Below are positions 9,033-17,412 of a stretch of 64,000 bases of DNA, piece after piece; within the stretch, counting starts at the first letter, position 1; every line of letters starts with the position of its first letter. The stretch is from the NCBI GenBank assembly GCA_000688615.1, contig JHVA01000001.1, forward strand, positions 186,001-250,000. Direction: 5' to 3'. The translations under genes were made by a program, and so were the position numbers. Source of the stretch: Acidobacteriaceae bacterium KBS 146 (GTDB lineage: Bacteria; Acidobacteriota; Terriglobia; Terriglobales; Acidobacteriaceae). The notes beneath the pieces were generated by a model. The model was not told where the DNA came from, searched no databases, and saw nothing but the letters and a program-made list of their open reading frames with translations.

Positions 9033-10202
9033 ATGGCAACTGTTGCGGTACCCATTACGTATGCGGCGAAACGTGAGACGGATATTCCCTGGTGCTTGTG
9101 GTGCTTAGCGCTAGCTGTGACTTCAGCATCGATCGGTGGGAGATGGGATGTGTCCTGGCATCAATCGATCGGTCGGGACACTTTCTGGACCCCGGCGCAC
9201 ATTGCAATTTACCTCTGTGGTGTCCTGGCGGGCATCGCGTGTGGATACTTGATCCTCAAGGCTACGTTTCGGCGACCCACGGAGCTGATCGCAACGTCTG
9301 TACAAGTCGTGGGGCTCAGTGGTCCTCTCGGTGCATTTCTAGCGGCATGGGGCGGGCTAGCGATGTTGACCTCTGCACCGTTCGATAACTGGTGGCATAA
9401 CGCCTATGGGCTAGATGTGAAGATTGTCAGCCCCCCTCATACTTTGTTGATACTGGGCGATGTAGCGATCGAGGCTGGGGCATTGCTACTCGCTATGTCG
9501 GCCTTGAACCGAGCCGAAGGCCAGCCAACACTCTTTTCGCGATTGCGAAAGCTGGTACTGTACCTCTCCAGTGTTCTGCTCATGTCCGTCATGTTTTTCT
9601 GTATGGAGTTCACACGCGACGTCCTCCTTCATACCTCTCTCCCCTACATTGCTCTAAGCATCGGCGTTCCGGTGTGTTTTGCCGCAACGTCGCGAGCTTC
9701 TCGATACAAATGGGCAGCCACATCGATCGCAGCCCTCTACATTGCGTCCGTCATTGGATTCATCTTGATCCTGCCGCTATTTCCGGCGGAACCGAAACTG
9801 GGACCCGTCTATCAGCCGGTCACACATTTCGTCCCTCCACAATTTCCTATGCTTCTGCTTGTTCCAGCGATCCTGCTGGATCTTTTCTGGACGAGAGTAG
9901 GAAGTCTCGGCAAGCTGTGGGCAGCTGCACTGAGCGGGCCTCTGTTTGTCTTTAGCTTGTTGGCGGTTGAGTGGCCTTTCGCCAGCTTTCTCATGACTCC
10001 CGCATCCAATAACCGATTCTTCGCCACAGGTTCTCATCCCTTTTCCGTACCTCCATGGGCACCAGTCGTGCTCCGCCAATTCATTCGCAGCCCACAGCCT
10101 TCCATGCTTTTAAAGGGCCTGGGAATAGCGACGGTGTGCGCCGTGATCAGTGTGTGGCTCGGACTAACTGTTGGTGACTGGATGCGAAAGATACAGCGAT
10201 GA
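9033..10202 (+). CDS. PmoC/AmoC-like polytopic membrane protein with two putative copper sites
   Basis: 389 residues with about ten predicted membrane helices. Two successive helix hairpins carry the same ligand pattern: Asp39-x3-His43-x12-His56, the last in RDTFWTPAH (48-56), and Asp118-x3-His122-x13-His136, in FDNWWH (117-122) and PPH (134-136). In copper membrane monooxygenase subunit C, the CuC ligands are D-x3-H-x12-H and the CuD ligands N-x3-H-x13-H (Methylococcus numbering 156/160/173 and 227/231/245), with an RDT-x3-P-x-H string at the first site. Spacing and order agree here; Asp replaces Asn at the second site. The extra 230 C-terminal residues (about six helices) could replace a PmoA-like subunit, since no separate gene exists. 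AGGAG precedes the ATG; the stop overlaps the next start as ATGA. The gene is certain; the homology is inferred by eye. Confidence 0.6.
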   Translation: MATVAVPITYAAKRETDIPWCLWCLALAVTSASIGGRWDVSWHQSIGRDTFWTPAHIAIYLCGVLAGIACGYLILKATFRRPTELIATSVQVVGLSGPLGAFLAAWGGLAMLTSAPFDNWWHNAYGLDVKIVSPPHTLLILGDVAIEAGALLLAMSALNRAEGQPTLFSRLRKLVLYLSSVLLMSVMFFCMEFTRDVLLHTSLPYIALSIGVPVCFAATSRASRYKWAATSIAALYIASVIGFILILPLFPAEPKLGPVYQPVTHFVPPQFPMLLLVPAILLDLFWTRVGSLGKLWAAALSGPLFVFSLLAVEWPFASFLMTPASNNRFFATGSHPFSVPPWAPVVLRQFIRSPQPSMLLKGLGIATVCAVISVWLGLTVGDWMRKIQR

Positions 10203-11740
10203 AAAGATGGAAATGGTTGCCTTGTGTTTTGGTTCTGTGTTCAGCGACATCCGGATATGCTCATGTAGGGAGCCCCGACGTTTACGCTGAAGGACAAGCG
10301 GGCCCCTACAAGATGTCGATCGTGCTGCGCCCACCGCTCGTAATCCCGGGCGTTGCAGAGATTGAGGTACGAACAGAATCTCCTGGAGTTGATAACATCA
10401 CGATCACTCCGATGCCTTTGACCGGGGAGGCTGCGAAGCACCCTCCGGTCCCAGACACCATGCAGAAGCCATCGAAAGATGTTCAATTCTTCACAGGCCA
10501 CCTTTGGATTATGGGTGCTGGGTCGTGGCAGGTTCGCTTCGTGGTCAATGGCAATAACGGAGAGGGAACCTTGTCTGTCCCCTTGCCCGCAACCGCAACC
10601 GTCACGCAGTCAATGCATAAGGATCTTGGAACGCTGCTTGCGGTTCTTGGAATGGTCCTTTTGTTAGGCATGGTGGGTATCGTGGGTGCTGCATCAAGCA
10701 AAGCGATGGTGAAACCGGGACAGACCAGCTCGGCTACAGACACAAAGCGAGGCCGCATTGCCATGGCAATCGCATCGCTCGCGCTGCTGGTGGCCGTTGT
10801 TTTTGGAGATCACTGGTGGACGGTCGATGCAGCGCAATATGCCGGCAACATCTATAAACCTCTGCAAATGGCCTCTGCTTTAGAAGACGGAAATGTCCTT
10901 GATCTAAAGCTGCGCGATCCCGGCTGGCTTCGTCAACGAGGTATGGACGATTTTATTCCCGATCACAATCACGAGATGCATCTCTATGCGATTCGGTGGC
11001 CAGATATGGACGTCCTCTTTCATTTACATCCTCAACCGACCGGAGCCGGGGAATTTCGGCTTGCATTGCCCTCCATGCCTGCGGGCGACTATCGACTCTA
11101 TGCGGATGTGGTCCATGCCAGTGGCTTTCCCGAGACTGCGGTCTCGGAACTCACTTTTCCGACAGTCCACGGGCTTCCACTGCGCGGCGACGACGCCGAA
11201 GGTAAAGCGCAGCCGGTTACCTCCGGCGTTGCCGCTCGGAAGCGACAGGTTGAGGCAGGTGACACGAAACAGAGCTCGAAGCAGCGTTTCAAGCTTCCAG
11301 ATGGCTACACCATGATCTGGAAAACACCTGCGTCACAGATTCCGAGAAAGGCTGAGACATTTCGATTCGAACTCCTGGACCCGGAGGGGAAACCACCTCG
11401 TGATGTTGCCCTTTACATGGGGATGCTTGGCCATGCTGCCTTCGTAAAATCCGATGGGAGTGTTTTTGCTCACGTGCACCCCGATGGCACCATGGCAATG
11501 GCGGCAATGGTTATGGCAAACTCCAATGCCTCAAAGAACGATCAGAGTCATTCGAATGCAAGCAATATGGGAACAATGCCTGGGATGGATATGGTCAGCA
11601 ATGGCCTGCCCAATACCGTCTCCTTTCCCTATGGCTTTCCATCGTCGGGCCTTTATCGGATCATCGTGCAAATGAAACATGGCGACACGATTGAAACCGG
11701 GGTATTCGATACCGACGTGCCAATGTTGGGTGGCTCCTGA
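10199..11740 (+). CDS. Two-TM periplasmic copper-type protein, PmoB-like topology (YtkA/CopC-like domains)
   Basis: 513 residues. The signal peptide ends at GYA (19-21), leaving His22 as predicted mature N-terminus, the arrangement that binds copper in CopC and PmoB. A periplasmic beta domain (22-140) is followed by two membrane helices (about 143-165 and 187-203), then two further beta domains (about 228-322 and 365-505). These are rich in possible metal ligands: HNHEMH (256-261), HLHP (275-278), HVHP (425-428), and a Met-rich stretch including MGTMPGMDM (457-465). This order (signal, domain, two helices, domain) is that of PmoB, although the domains look more like YtkA/CopC. Its start overlaps the membrane protein gene by four bases, so the two are probably made together. 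Copper binding is inferred. Confidence 0.6.
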   Translation: MKRWKWLPCVLVLCSATSGYAHVGSPDVYAEGQAGPYKMSIVLRPPLVIPGVAEIEVRTESPGVDNITITPMPLTGEAAKHPPVPDTMQKPSKDVQFFTGHLWIMGAGSWQVRFVVNGNNGEGTLSVPLPATATVTQSMHKDLGTLLAVLGMVLLLGMVGIVGAASSKAMVKPGQTSSATDTKRGRIAMAIASLALLVAVVFGDHWWTVDAAQYAGNIYKPLQMASALEDGNVLDLKLRDPGWLRQRGMDDFIPDHNHEMHLYAIRWPDMDVLFHLHPQPTGAGEFRLALPSMPAGDYRLYADVVHASGFPETAVSELTFPTVHGLPLRGDDAEGKAQPVTSGVAARKRQVEAGDTKQSSKQRFKLPDGYTMIWKTPASQIPRKAETFRFELLDPEGKPPRDVALYMGMLGHAAFVKSDGSVFAHVHPDGTMAMAAMVMANSNASKNDQSHSNASNMGTMPGMDMVSNGLPNTVSFPYGFPSSGLYRIIVQMKHGDTIETGVFDTDVPMLGGS

Positions 11741-11751
11741 AGGGAGGCTAC

Positions 11752-12213
11752 ATGCACTTAGAAACGAGAATTCTAGTTTCGCGAACACCTGAAGAGGTGT
11801 GGAGCTATCTGAGCGATTGCTCGAATGTTCCTCAATGGGATCGTGGCGTAGGAAGCGTGTGCCAGAACCCCGATACTGCGCCCGGAGTTGGCTTCGAATT
11901 TTCCACATTTGGCATCGTGGATAAACGAGGTACCGATACAAAGCGTGGGAAGATGTCGTATCGCGTCAGCAGAGCTGACCCGGTAGAGGGAGCTACGGTG
12001 CAGTTGACCAGCTCAGATGGCAACGCCAGATATTTCAAGCGAGCTGAATGGCGCTTCAAAGTCGATCCAGCTCCGGAAGGTGCATGGATTACATGCGCTG
12101 CCCAATTTACGCTCCGTTTCAGATACATCTTCCTGGCCCCCGTGTTCTCCATGATGAGAGGGGCGATACATCGTGACCTCGAAAGTCTCAAGAGAGTATT
12201 AGAGACTGTCTGA
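11752..12213 (+). CDS. SRPBCC (START-like) superfamily protein
   Basis: 153 residues with the polyketide-cyclase/START pattern: an N-terminal strand then RTPEEVWSYLSDCSNVPQWD (11-30), a typical SRPBCC opening, a central beta sheet, and a long C-terminal helix after LAPVFSMMRGAIHRDLESL (about 128-146). Such domains form a hydrophobic pocket for lipids, aromatics or polyketides. It starts 11 bp after the copper-type protein, with a strong GGGAGG site, so it is the third gene of the same operon. It may bind a substrate, product or lipid of that assembly; this is inference from context. Confidence 0.8.
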   Translation: MHLETRILVSRTPEEVWSYLSDCSNVPQWDRGVGSVCQNPDTAPGVGFEFSTFGIVDKRGTDTKRGKMSYRVSRADPVEGATVQLTSSDGNARYFKRAEWRFKVDPAPEGAWITCAAQFTLRFRYIFLAPVFSMMRGAIHRDLESLKRVLETV

Positions 12214-12337
12214 AGCTCACGTGATTTGGTCACCTTGTATTTGCAACATCGCGAAAGACCCATCTGTAGTCTCGTCTAAACACGGATTTGCTGGATGGGT
12301 CATCTGCCTTCGCTACTGATGATCGAAGATATCGGTT

Positions 12338-12370
12338 GAAGTGGTCTCGCCAGGTCGGCGAGACCACTTC
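12338..12370. terminator. Perfect 14-bp hairpin between convergent genes
   Basis: Arms 12338-12351 and 12357-12370 (GAAGTGGTCTCGCC and its exact complement) with a five-base loop. It sits between the stop of the SRPBCC gene and the stop of the lipoprotein gene, so it probably ends transcription from both sides. Only short T runs follow. Confidence 0.7.
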
Positions 12371-12373
12371 TTC

Positions 12374-14038
12374 CTAGCGCTTCAAATGAGCCGAACCATG
12401 GGCTGCCAATACCGGATTCACAATGGTGAATCGCGGGCGTGCAGTTGAAAGTTGGGTCATGGAAGATCCGCTCGGAGGGTTCTGGAGTTGAATCGTCCCG
12501 ATTGAGAGCTGGCTCGAGTCCGTTTCCAAGAGGAGCGCAGTGGAACTATCGAGGACGTAAATCGTCGAATTAAGCGCGGGGATATAAGAATTTGCATTTA
12601 CCTGCAAGCCGGGAAATGAGAGTGAGCCGCGACCGTTTGAATTGATCGAGTAGCTTCCAGTTCCGAGACTCGCGCCGGTAACCAAATAGCCAAGATTATT
12701 CGCATCGTAAAGTCCAGACATGGTGCTTCCCGACGTCGTAAATTCAGCGATCGAGTCGACCTCTCCATTGCCATTGACGCCAGAGAGATTCAATCCGTAG
12801 CCCTGAGAGGCTTCTATCGAGGTCGCGCTCTGAACATAGAGATTGCCGCCGGAAATTCCGAAGGTGGAGCCTGCGCCATTGTCGGCTTCGAGCAGGAATG
12901 CGCCTCCATCGTATGGATAAGCGGCGAACGTATAGCTTGCTGCACCGGGTGTGTTGTTCGTCAGAATGCCGTCATAGATCCCATTAAGTGTCAGCACAGT
13001 GCGTGGCCCGCTTGATGAAAAGCTTCCGGTAACGCTCGGTGCTTCCGCGACGATTCCCTGGTCGTTGATGTCTTCCAGCCCGGAAGTGATCTGGCCTGTT
13101 CCGTCCGACATGAGCAGGCCGCCGGCGGCAAACGGCCCTTCAGAGACGTCCTCTCCGGAAAGAGCAAGCACCAGTGGACCAGATGGGAAAGAAGTGTGCC
13201 CTGTTGAAGAAATCGCATCGCCTTCCATATAGCCGACGGAGTCGGTTTCGATGAATTTCAAATGGGTGGAATCGATCGCCCATACGTCGAAATGCAGTGT
13301 CCCGAATCCGAAGGCGCTTGTCGTAAGTTGAGACGAGCCGGGCACCCCCACAAGAACGGAACCGCTGATGGGGAGATTTCTCAGTCCCCTCGAGTTCCCG
13401 TTATCGCCGAAATCCTGCTGTCCCGCTGTCACCTGACCGTTCCCATCTAGAGTGAAGGCGCCAACCGTCGACAGAGAATTGACTACGGTCGAATCAACTC
13501 CATTAAACCCGAACGCATAAGAACCGGCGAGACTGCTTTGTGCGAGATTCGCGCTTTGGAGGTCGATAGAACCGCTGCCGCTCCCGTAGTTATCGAAACG
13601 ACTGATGGACCCATGCGAGTTCGATGTAAGAACGAAATCGAGACCGAATTGAACATTCGTACCGTTGATTGAAACGGAGATGTTGCCAGTGCCTCTGCCA
13701 TCAGGTGTGACGTTGTAGGTCCCGGTTGTCGACAGATGTGTGAAGGCATAATTAGTTCGCAACGCGGAACCCAACGCGGGATCATCGAGATCGATTGTGC
13801 CATTCGTAAAGCCGCCGCTGCCGTTGGCTGTAACGCTTCCGAGAACTGAAAAATAACTTCCGTATCCGTTACTGGTGTCGTACCCAGAAAACGAAACTAC
13901 ATAAGTGCCATTTAGATTGCTATTGGTGAAACTGCCGCCGGGTGGTGGGGTCAGCTGATCGCTTGAGCTTCCGCAACCAGCCAGCGCGAATAGAGCAAAA
14001 ATTGAGAATAGGGGGGCGATGAAGCCACGTATACGCAT
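12374..14038 (-). CDS. Large Ser/Gly/Thr-rich secreted lipoprotein
   Basis: 554 residues. A hydrophobic signal ends in the lipobox LAGC (about 19-22), then a Ser/Pro/Gly linker and a long beta-rich region full of Asn, Gly, Ser and Thr. Similar blocks recur (NLNGTYVVSFSGYD near the start, SLAGSYAFGFNGVD about 165-180, further copies later), each followed by a strand pattern about DGNGQVT or SDGTGQIT. This suggests three to four repeats of one beta domain. Such lipoproteins are common in Acidobacteria; no catalytic motif is visible. Probably outer-membrane or surface attached. GGAGG lies about 11 bases before the ATG. Confidence 0.75.
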   Translation of the reverse strand: MRIRGFIAPLFSIFALFALAGCGSSSDQLTPPPGGSFTNSNLNGTYVVSFSGYDTSNGYGSYFSVLGSVTANGSGGFTNGTIDLDDPALGSALRTNYAFTHLSTTGTYNVTPDGRGTGNISVSINGTNVQFGLDFVLTSNSHGSISRFDNYGSGSGSIDLQSANLAQSSLAGSYAFGFNGVDSTVVNSLSTVGAFTLDGNGQVTAGQQDFGDNGNSRGLRNLPISGSVLVGVPGSSQLTTSAFGFGTLHFDVWAIDSTHLKFIETDSVGYMEGDAISSTGHTSFPSGPLVLALSGEDVSEGPFAAGGLLMSDGTGQITSGLEDINDQGIVAEAPSVTGSFSSSGPRTVLTLNGIYDGILTNNTPGAASYTFAAYPYDGGAFLLEADNGAGSTFGISGGNLYVQSATSIEASQGYGLNLSGVNGNGEVDSIAEFTTSGSTMSGLYDANNLGYLVTGASLGTGSYSINSNGRGSLSFPGLQVNANSYIPALNSTIYVLDSSTALLLETDSSQLSIGTIQLQNPPSGSSMTQLSTARPRFTIVNPVLAAHGSAHLKR

Positions 14039-14437
14039 AGTGTTTTTGTCCTCCGATTAGGAACCGTTCAGACATTTCCGCTTTCGAAAAATCTCTGTCA
14101 GTTGGTTTTCTCGATATGGATCGTGCAATTGAAAAAGTGCATGATCCAGCCCTTTCTCAGTGCACGGGGGGTGAATCACCGCACCAATCGGAGAAACCCG
14201 AATCGAATCAGAGTTATGTCAAGAATTGTCGGAACTCGCAATGTCCGACTCGATTATGAAAAACGGCGCAACGCTGATCTGGCATCGGGATTCGTTCACT
14301 GAAGACTTGGTCGGTTGCAGACCGTCCATGACAGCGCGACGAACGGATAGAAGTCATGAACGCGATCATCCGCGCAGCTGTGCCTGCGTTGCTCAACGCT
14401 TCTTGATGCCTGACGAGGTAATGGAGGCTGCTGGTGC
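14039..14437. other. Intergenic region, nothing recognised
   Basis: About 400 bp between the lipoprotein start and the end of the VOC gene, both on the minus strand. It should hold the lipoprotein promoter. I see no further gene, clear hairpin or repeat. Confidence 0.4.
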
Positions 14438-14848
14438 CTATCTCTTCGCTGCTGAGCCGCCCCACTCTTCCGGATCGGTGTCGGATAGAGTCTGCGAGAA
14501 AGTCCAGCGATGTCCTGCAATGTCTTCGACCGTATACTGTCGCTCACCGTATGGATAATCCGCTGGTGGAGAAATCAAGTGCGCGCCGTGTCCTATAGCA
14601 ACTACGCTATGCCGATGCACATCCTCCACCCGTACCATCACCGAGCCTGTTGCTCTAGCTGAGGACGCATGTTCCTTCGTGATGACGATCGCACCATCAT
14701 TGATCACAAGCTGAGCACGATGGTCACCAATTCTTAAGCGGAGGGTAAACCCAAATGCCTTGCACAGCCAATCGATGGCTTGGTTGACGTCGGGATACGA
14801 AAGAACTGGTATGACCGTACATTCCGGCATCGAGCGATTCGTTAGCAT
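14438..14848 (-). CDS. VOC (glyoxalase/bleomycin-resistance) superfamily protein
   Basis: 136 residues with the VOC beta-alpha-beta-beta-beta module: VIPVLSYPDVNQAIDWLCKAFGF (about 12-34) opens the first half and VRVEDVHRHSVVAIGHGAHLI (about 72-92) the second, ending with the usual YTVEDIAGHRWTFSQ. VOC proteins often bind a divalent metal and act in detoxification or ring cleavage; the substrate cannot be told. AAGGAG lies ten bases before the chosen ATG; a second ATG six codons in is possible. It stands alone on the minus strand. Confidence 0.82.
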   Translation of the reverse strand: MLTNRSMPECTVIPVLSYPDVNQAIDWLCKAFGFTLRLRIGDHRAQLVINDGAIVITKEHASSARATGSVMVRVEDVHRHSVVAIGHGAHLISPPADYPYGERQYTVEDIAGHRWTFSQTLSDTDPEEWGGSAAKR

Positions 14849-14974
14849 TTTGTTCTACGCTCCTTGGGTCAAGACGTTCATAGAGAACAGCGATAGCCCA
14901 AGATCTTGTCGTGGACTGGACTATTCGCAAGCTAATGAGGCTGCGATCTTTGCGAATCGCAGCCCCCAGTTGGG

Positions 14975-15538
14975 TTAGGGCTGCGGCGGAGGTGTGACAG
15001 TTCGAACATTGTTCACCTGGCCGTTGGAAACACTTCGCTGATCGGTGTAAACACCTCCATTGGGACCTACAGCTGTCTTTGTGCTATTGAGCTGCCCAGG
15101 CTCGGCCGAGCGATGCGATGTATACGTCGCACCGTTTGGCCCGGTTGCGGTCCGATTGTCTGTGTACTGTCCATTCCCGGAAGTCCGCTGATTGGTGTAC
15201 GTTGCTCCATTCGGCCCCGTCGCTGTTTTTGTACTCGTCAACTCTCCGTCCTGGGCAGATTTCTGAGAACTTCGAGTAGCGCCGTTTGGTCCGGTCATCG
15301 TTCGAGTGTCCGTGTAGTGTCCGTCAGACATCGTCCTCTGATTTGTGTAACTAGCTCCATTGGGGCCGGTCGCTTGACGCGTGCTGGAGAGCTGTCCGTT
15401 ACCTCGGGTTTGGGTCACGGAACGCGTGCCTCCACGGGGTCCGATACGAGTTCTTCCACGGATAATTTGTGCGGGGGCCATACTCGTGCAGAGAAGAATG
15501 GCTGCGACGGCAAGGCCGGTTTTGGCTTGAGAGACCAT
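14975..15538 (-). CDS. Secreted protein with 23-residue GPNGA repeats
   Basis: 187 residues. Signal peptide 1-23 (ending APA), then five copies of a roughly 23-residue unit centred on GPNGA/GPNGG plus a degenerate first copy (GPRGG). Each unit reads about GPNGATYTNQRT followed by a xGNGQYTDxRTAT-like part. It is rich in Thr, Gly, Asn and Gln with very few hydrophobic residues after the signal, suggesting an extended or beta-helical periplasmic or cell-surface protein. A good ribosome site (AGGTGA) precedes the ATG. Cpx-box-like sequences lie about 95 bp upstream, so it may belong to the local CpxR-type regulon. No function known. Confidence 0.75.
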   Translation of the reverse strand: MVSQAKTGLAVAAILLCTSMAPAQIIRGRTRIGPRGGTRSVTQTRGNGQLSSTRQATGPNGASYTNQRTMSDGHYTDTRTMTGPNGATRSSQKSAQDGELTSTKTATGPNGATYTNQRTSGNGQYTDNRTATGPNGATYTSHRSAEPGQLNSTKTAVGPNGGVYTDQRSVSNGQVNNVRTVTPPPQP

Positions 15539-15631
15539 GTTTCACCTCGATTTAGAAAGTCACGGAACCAAGCCGTGCATCCATTGGAACGCAACTCCCA
15601 GTGGCATGTCGCTGTTTCAAATGTATGGATA

Positions 15632-15670
15632 TGTAAAGCTTGCCTCGGACACCAGGCCACAAATCTTTAC
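15632..15670. promoter_or_regulatory. Pair of Cpx-box-like sites (GTAAA-N5-GT type)
   Basis: On the plus strand TGTAAAGCTTGCCTCGGAC (15632-15650), and on the minus strand GTAAAGATTTGTGG (15657-15670), facing each other. The second fits GTAAA-N5-GT(C/G); the first is weaker. They lie between the divergent GPNGA-repeat and hydrolase genes. Confidence 0.45.
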
Positions 15671-15744
15671 CCACAGAATCTTCGCAATCGGCAACCATTG
15701 ACGAAGGTCAAAGTCCTTCGAAACCACGCGACATGAGGTAGGAA

Positions 15745-16794
15745 ATGATGAACAAGAAACAACAGTTTGCTGGCGCAGCGACACTCCTCTTGCTGCTAAC
15801 CATGGGAGCGTTTGGCCAGGAGGGTGCAAACAACGCCGCAAAGCCCAAGCAGCCGTCTCAGCCGCTGCGTGGCCCCGGAAGTAGCGAGGTCACTTCTCAC
15901 TCTGTGGTCACCGTAAAGATCGCAGACGGGGGCCAAGGGGGATGGATATTCCTTCCGGCCGATCCAAGTCCAAGCAAAGCACCTGTCACCATCTTGTGTC
16001 ACGGATGGGCGGCCATCTCTCCACGCGGATACCAGGCGTGGATCAATCATCTTGTCATGCGAGGAAACATCGTTCTATGGCCCAACTATCAGGACAACCC
16101 TCTGACACCGACGCGTCAGGCTTTGCCGAACGCTCTCGCTGGGGTGAAAGCTGGCTTGCGAGTCCTGGAATCCGATAACTACAGCGTTCGTGCCGATCTT
16201 GACCGCGTCGTCGTCGCAGGCCATTCGGCTGGCGGAATGGTCGCAGCTGGAATCGCGGCCAGAGCAGTTGCCGAGGGCCTACCCAAGATGAAGGCTCTGA
16301 TGTCCGTGGAGCCGGGAGATAGTCAACGCGGGGGGGGAGCTTCGGTTCCCCTGGCCGACTTGAGCACGCTTCCATCCGACACGTTGATGCTCATTCTGGT
16401 TGGACAAGAAGATACTTCGGTTGGGACTTTCGACGGAGAACGAATTCTGCACGAATCCACCTCTGTTTGTGCATCGGACAAGGCGCTTCTTATGCTTCAC
16501 AGCGATGATCACGGTTCGCCTGCATTAGTCGCGAACCACTACACACCGTCTGCAGTGCTGAATTCCGACGGTACGGTTGCGAAGGAACCAACCAAGGCTT
16601 CGTTCAGTAGAAACACGGCCGATATCGGTGTTGTCGACGCATTGGACTACATGGGGACTTGGAGATTGCTCGACAGGCTCATGGATGCAGCCTTCGGAGG
16701 CGAGGGGAACCGCCTCTTTCAGGACCCGGGCGTTCTTGATATGGGAACCTGGAGTGACGGCGTTCCAGTGAAGCGGCTCACCCGTCTCAATTAG
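15745..16794 (+). CDS. Secreted alpha/beta hydrolase
   Basis: 349 residues with a signal peptide (1-24, ending GAFGQ). The alpha/beta hydrolase core shows an oxyanion segment VTILCHGWAAISPRGY (about 81-96), the nucleophile elbow GHSAGG (about 153-158, Ser as nucleophile), a probable acid in LVGQEDTSVG and a candidate His in HSDDHGSP. This places it with cutinase/dienelactone-hydrolase-like secreted esterases. The substrate is unknown. GAGGTAGGAA precedes tandem ATGs. It diverges from the repeat-protein gene and converges on the Spy-like gene. Confidence 0.8.
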   Translation: MMNKKQQFAGAATLLLLLTMGAFGQEGANNAAKPKQPSQPLRGPGSSEVTSHSVVTVKIADGGQGGWIFLPADPSPSKAPVTILCHGWAAISPRGYQAWINHLVMRGNIVLWPNYQDNPLTPTRQALPNALAGVKAGLRVLESDNYSVRADLDRVVVAGHSAGGMVAAGIAARAVAEGLPKMKALMSVEPGDSQRGGGASVPLADLSTLPSDTLMLILVGQEDTSVGTFDGERILHESTSVCASDKALLMLHSDDHGSPALVANHYTPSAVLNSDGTVAKEPTKASFSRNTADIGVVDALDYMGTWRLLDRLMDAAFGGEGNRLFQDPGVLDMGTWSDGVPVKRLTRLN

Positions 16795-16809
16795 CACAAG
16801 CCCTCGCAA

Positions 16810-17259
16810 CTACTGCATGTTGCCGCCTGCATTTTGTTGTCTACGCGCTTGCAACTGCTCCTTCGTTTGTTCCTTCATCTGCGCGTAGGTCTTCTTCTGA
16901 TCGCTAGTGAGTATCGCCTCAATCTTCTTGTCGCTATCGGACATGATCGACTTGGCTTTCCTTGCCTTCTGCAATCGGCGACCTGAGGTATCGGCCATCA
17001 GTGCTCTCATCTGCGTTTGCCGATCGGCGATGATCGGAGTGATCTTGGCTTTCTGATCGTCAGTAAGGTTGAGTTTGCTGCTCATCCGGGTCACAGCTTC
17101 TTCGGGGGTTGGCCAGCCACCCGTAGTCGTTGGAACAGATTCGCTTGGAATAGGTTGATTTGCAGGTGGTGGGGCTGGCTGCTGTCCGACTGCATAGGAT
17201 GCGCCAGTGGCGACAACAAATGCTAGACAAGCTAGGGATAAGAATATATTCGACTTCAT
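16810..17259 (-). CDS. Spy/CpxP-like periplasmic LTxxQ protein
   Basis: 149 residues. Signal peptide about 1-25, a Pro-rich linker, then helical sequence with two LTxxQ-type motifs, LTDDQ (about 65-69) and LTSDQ (about 115-119). That is the signature of the Spy/CpxP family of periplasmic helical chaperones and Cpx feedback proteins. A CpxR/CpxA-like pair lies 0.6 kb away, and Cpx-box-like sites lie just upstream. A near-perfect AAGGAGG site precedes the ATG. It may sense or buffer envelope damage and feed back on the kinase; that is inference from family and context. Confidence 0.8.
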   Translation of the reverse strand: MKSNIFLSLACLAFVVATGASYAVGQQPAPPPANQPIPSESVPTTTGGWPTPEEAVTRMSSKLNLTDDQKAKITPIIADRQTQMRALMADTSGRRLQKARKAKSIMSDSDKKIEAILTSDQKKTYAQMKEQTKEQLQARRQQNAGGNMQ

Positions 17260-17314
17260 AGTTCCTCCTTGATCGAATCTAGGTCAAAGACGGCTGCGAA
17301 AGCGCACGATAGCG

Positions 17315-17394
17315 TGTAAAGTTTTGTCCGAGCCAACGTATCTAGTACGACCTCCGTCATACTGGATTTGTGCCAAGAATCATGCACACTTTAC
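17315..17394. promoter_or_regulatory. Cpx-box-like sites upstream of the Spy-like gene
   Basis: Plus-strand TGTAAAGTTTTGTCCGAGC (17315-17333) fits GTAAA-N5-GTC. A weaker opposed GTAAAGTG lies at 17387-17394 on the minus strand. They lie between the Spy-like gene and the VOC-response regulator-kinase genes, so both directions could be controlled. Confidence 0.45.
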
Positions 17395-17412
17395 TGGGCT
17401 GGAGCTTGTTCT

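Noticed and set aside
9033-11740. A plain copper-resistance (CopC/CopD or PcoB-like) operon
   Set aside because: The membrane protein lacks a recognisable CopD pattern, while two D-x3-H...H sites with PmoC spacing are present. Not fully excluded; kept as the alternative to test.
14975-15538. Periodic repeats as a CRISPR array
   Set aside because: The period is about 69 bp, lies in one open frame and translates to a regular protein repeat; no cas genes are near.
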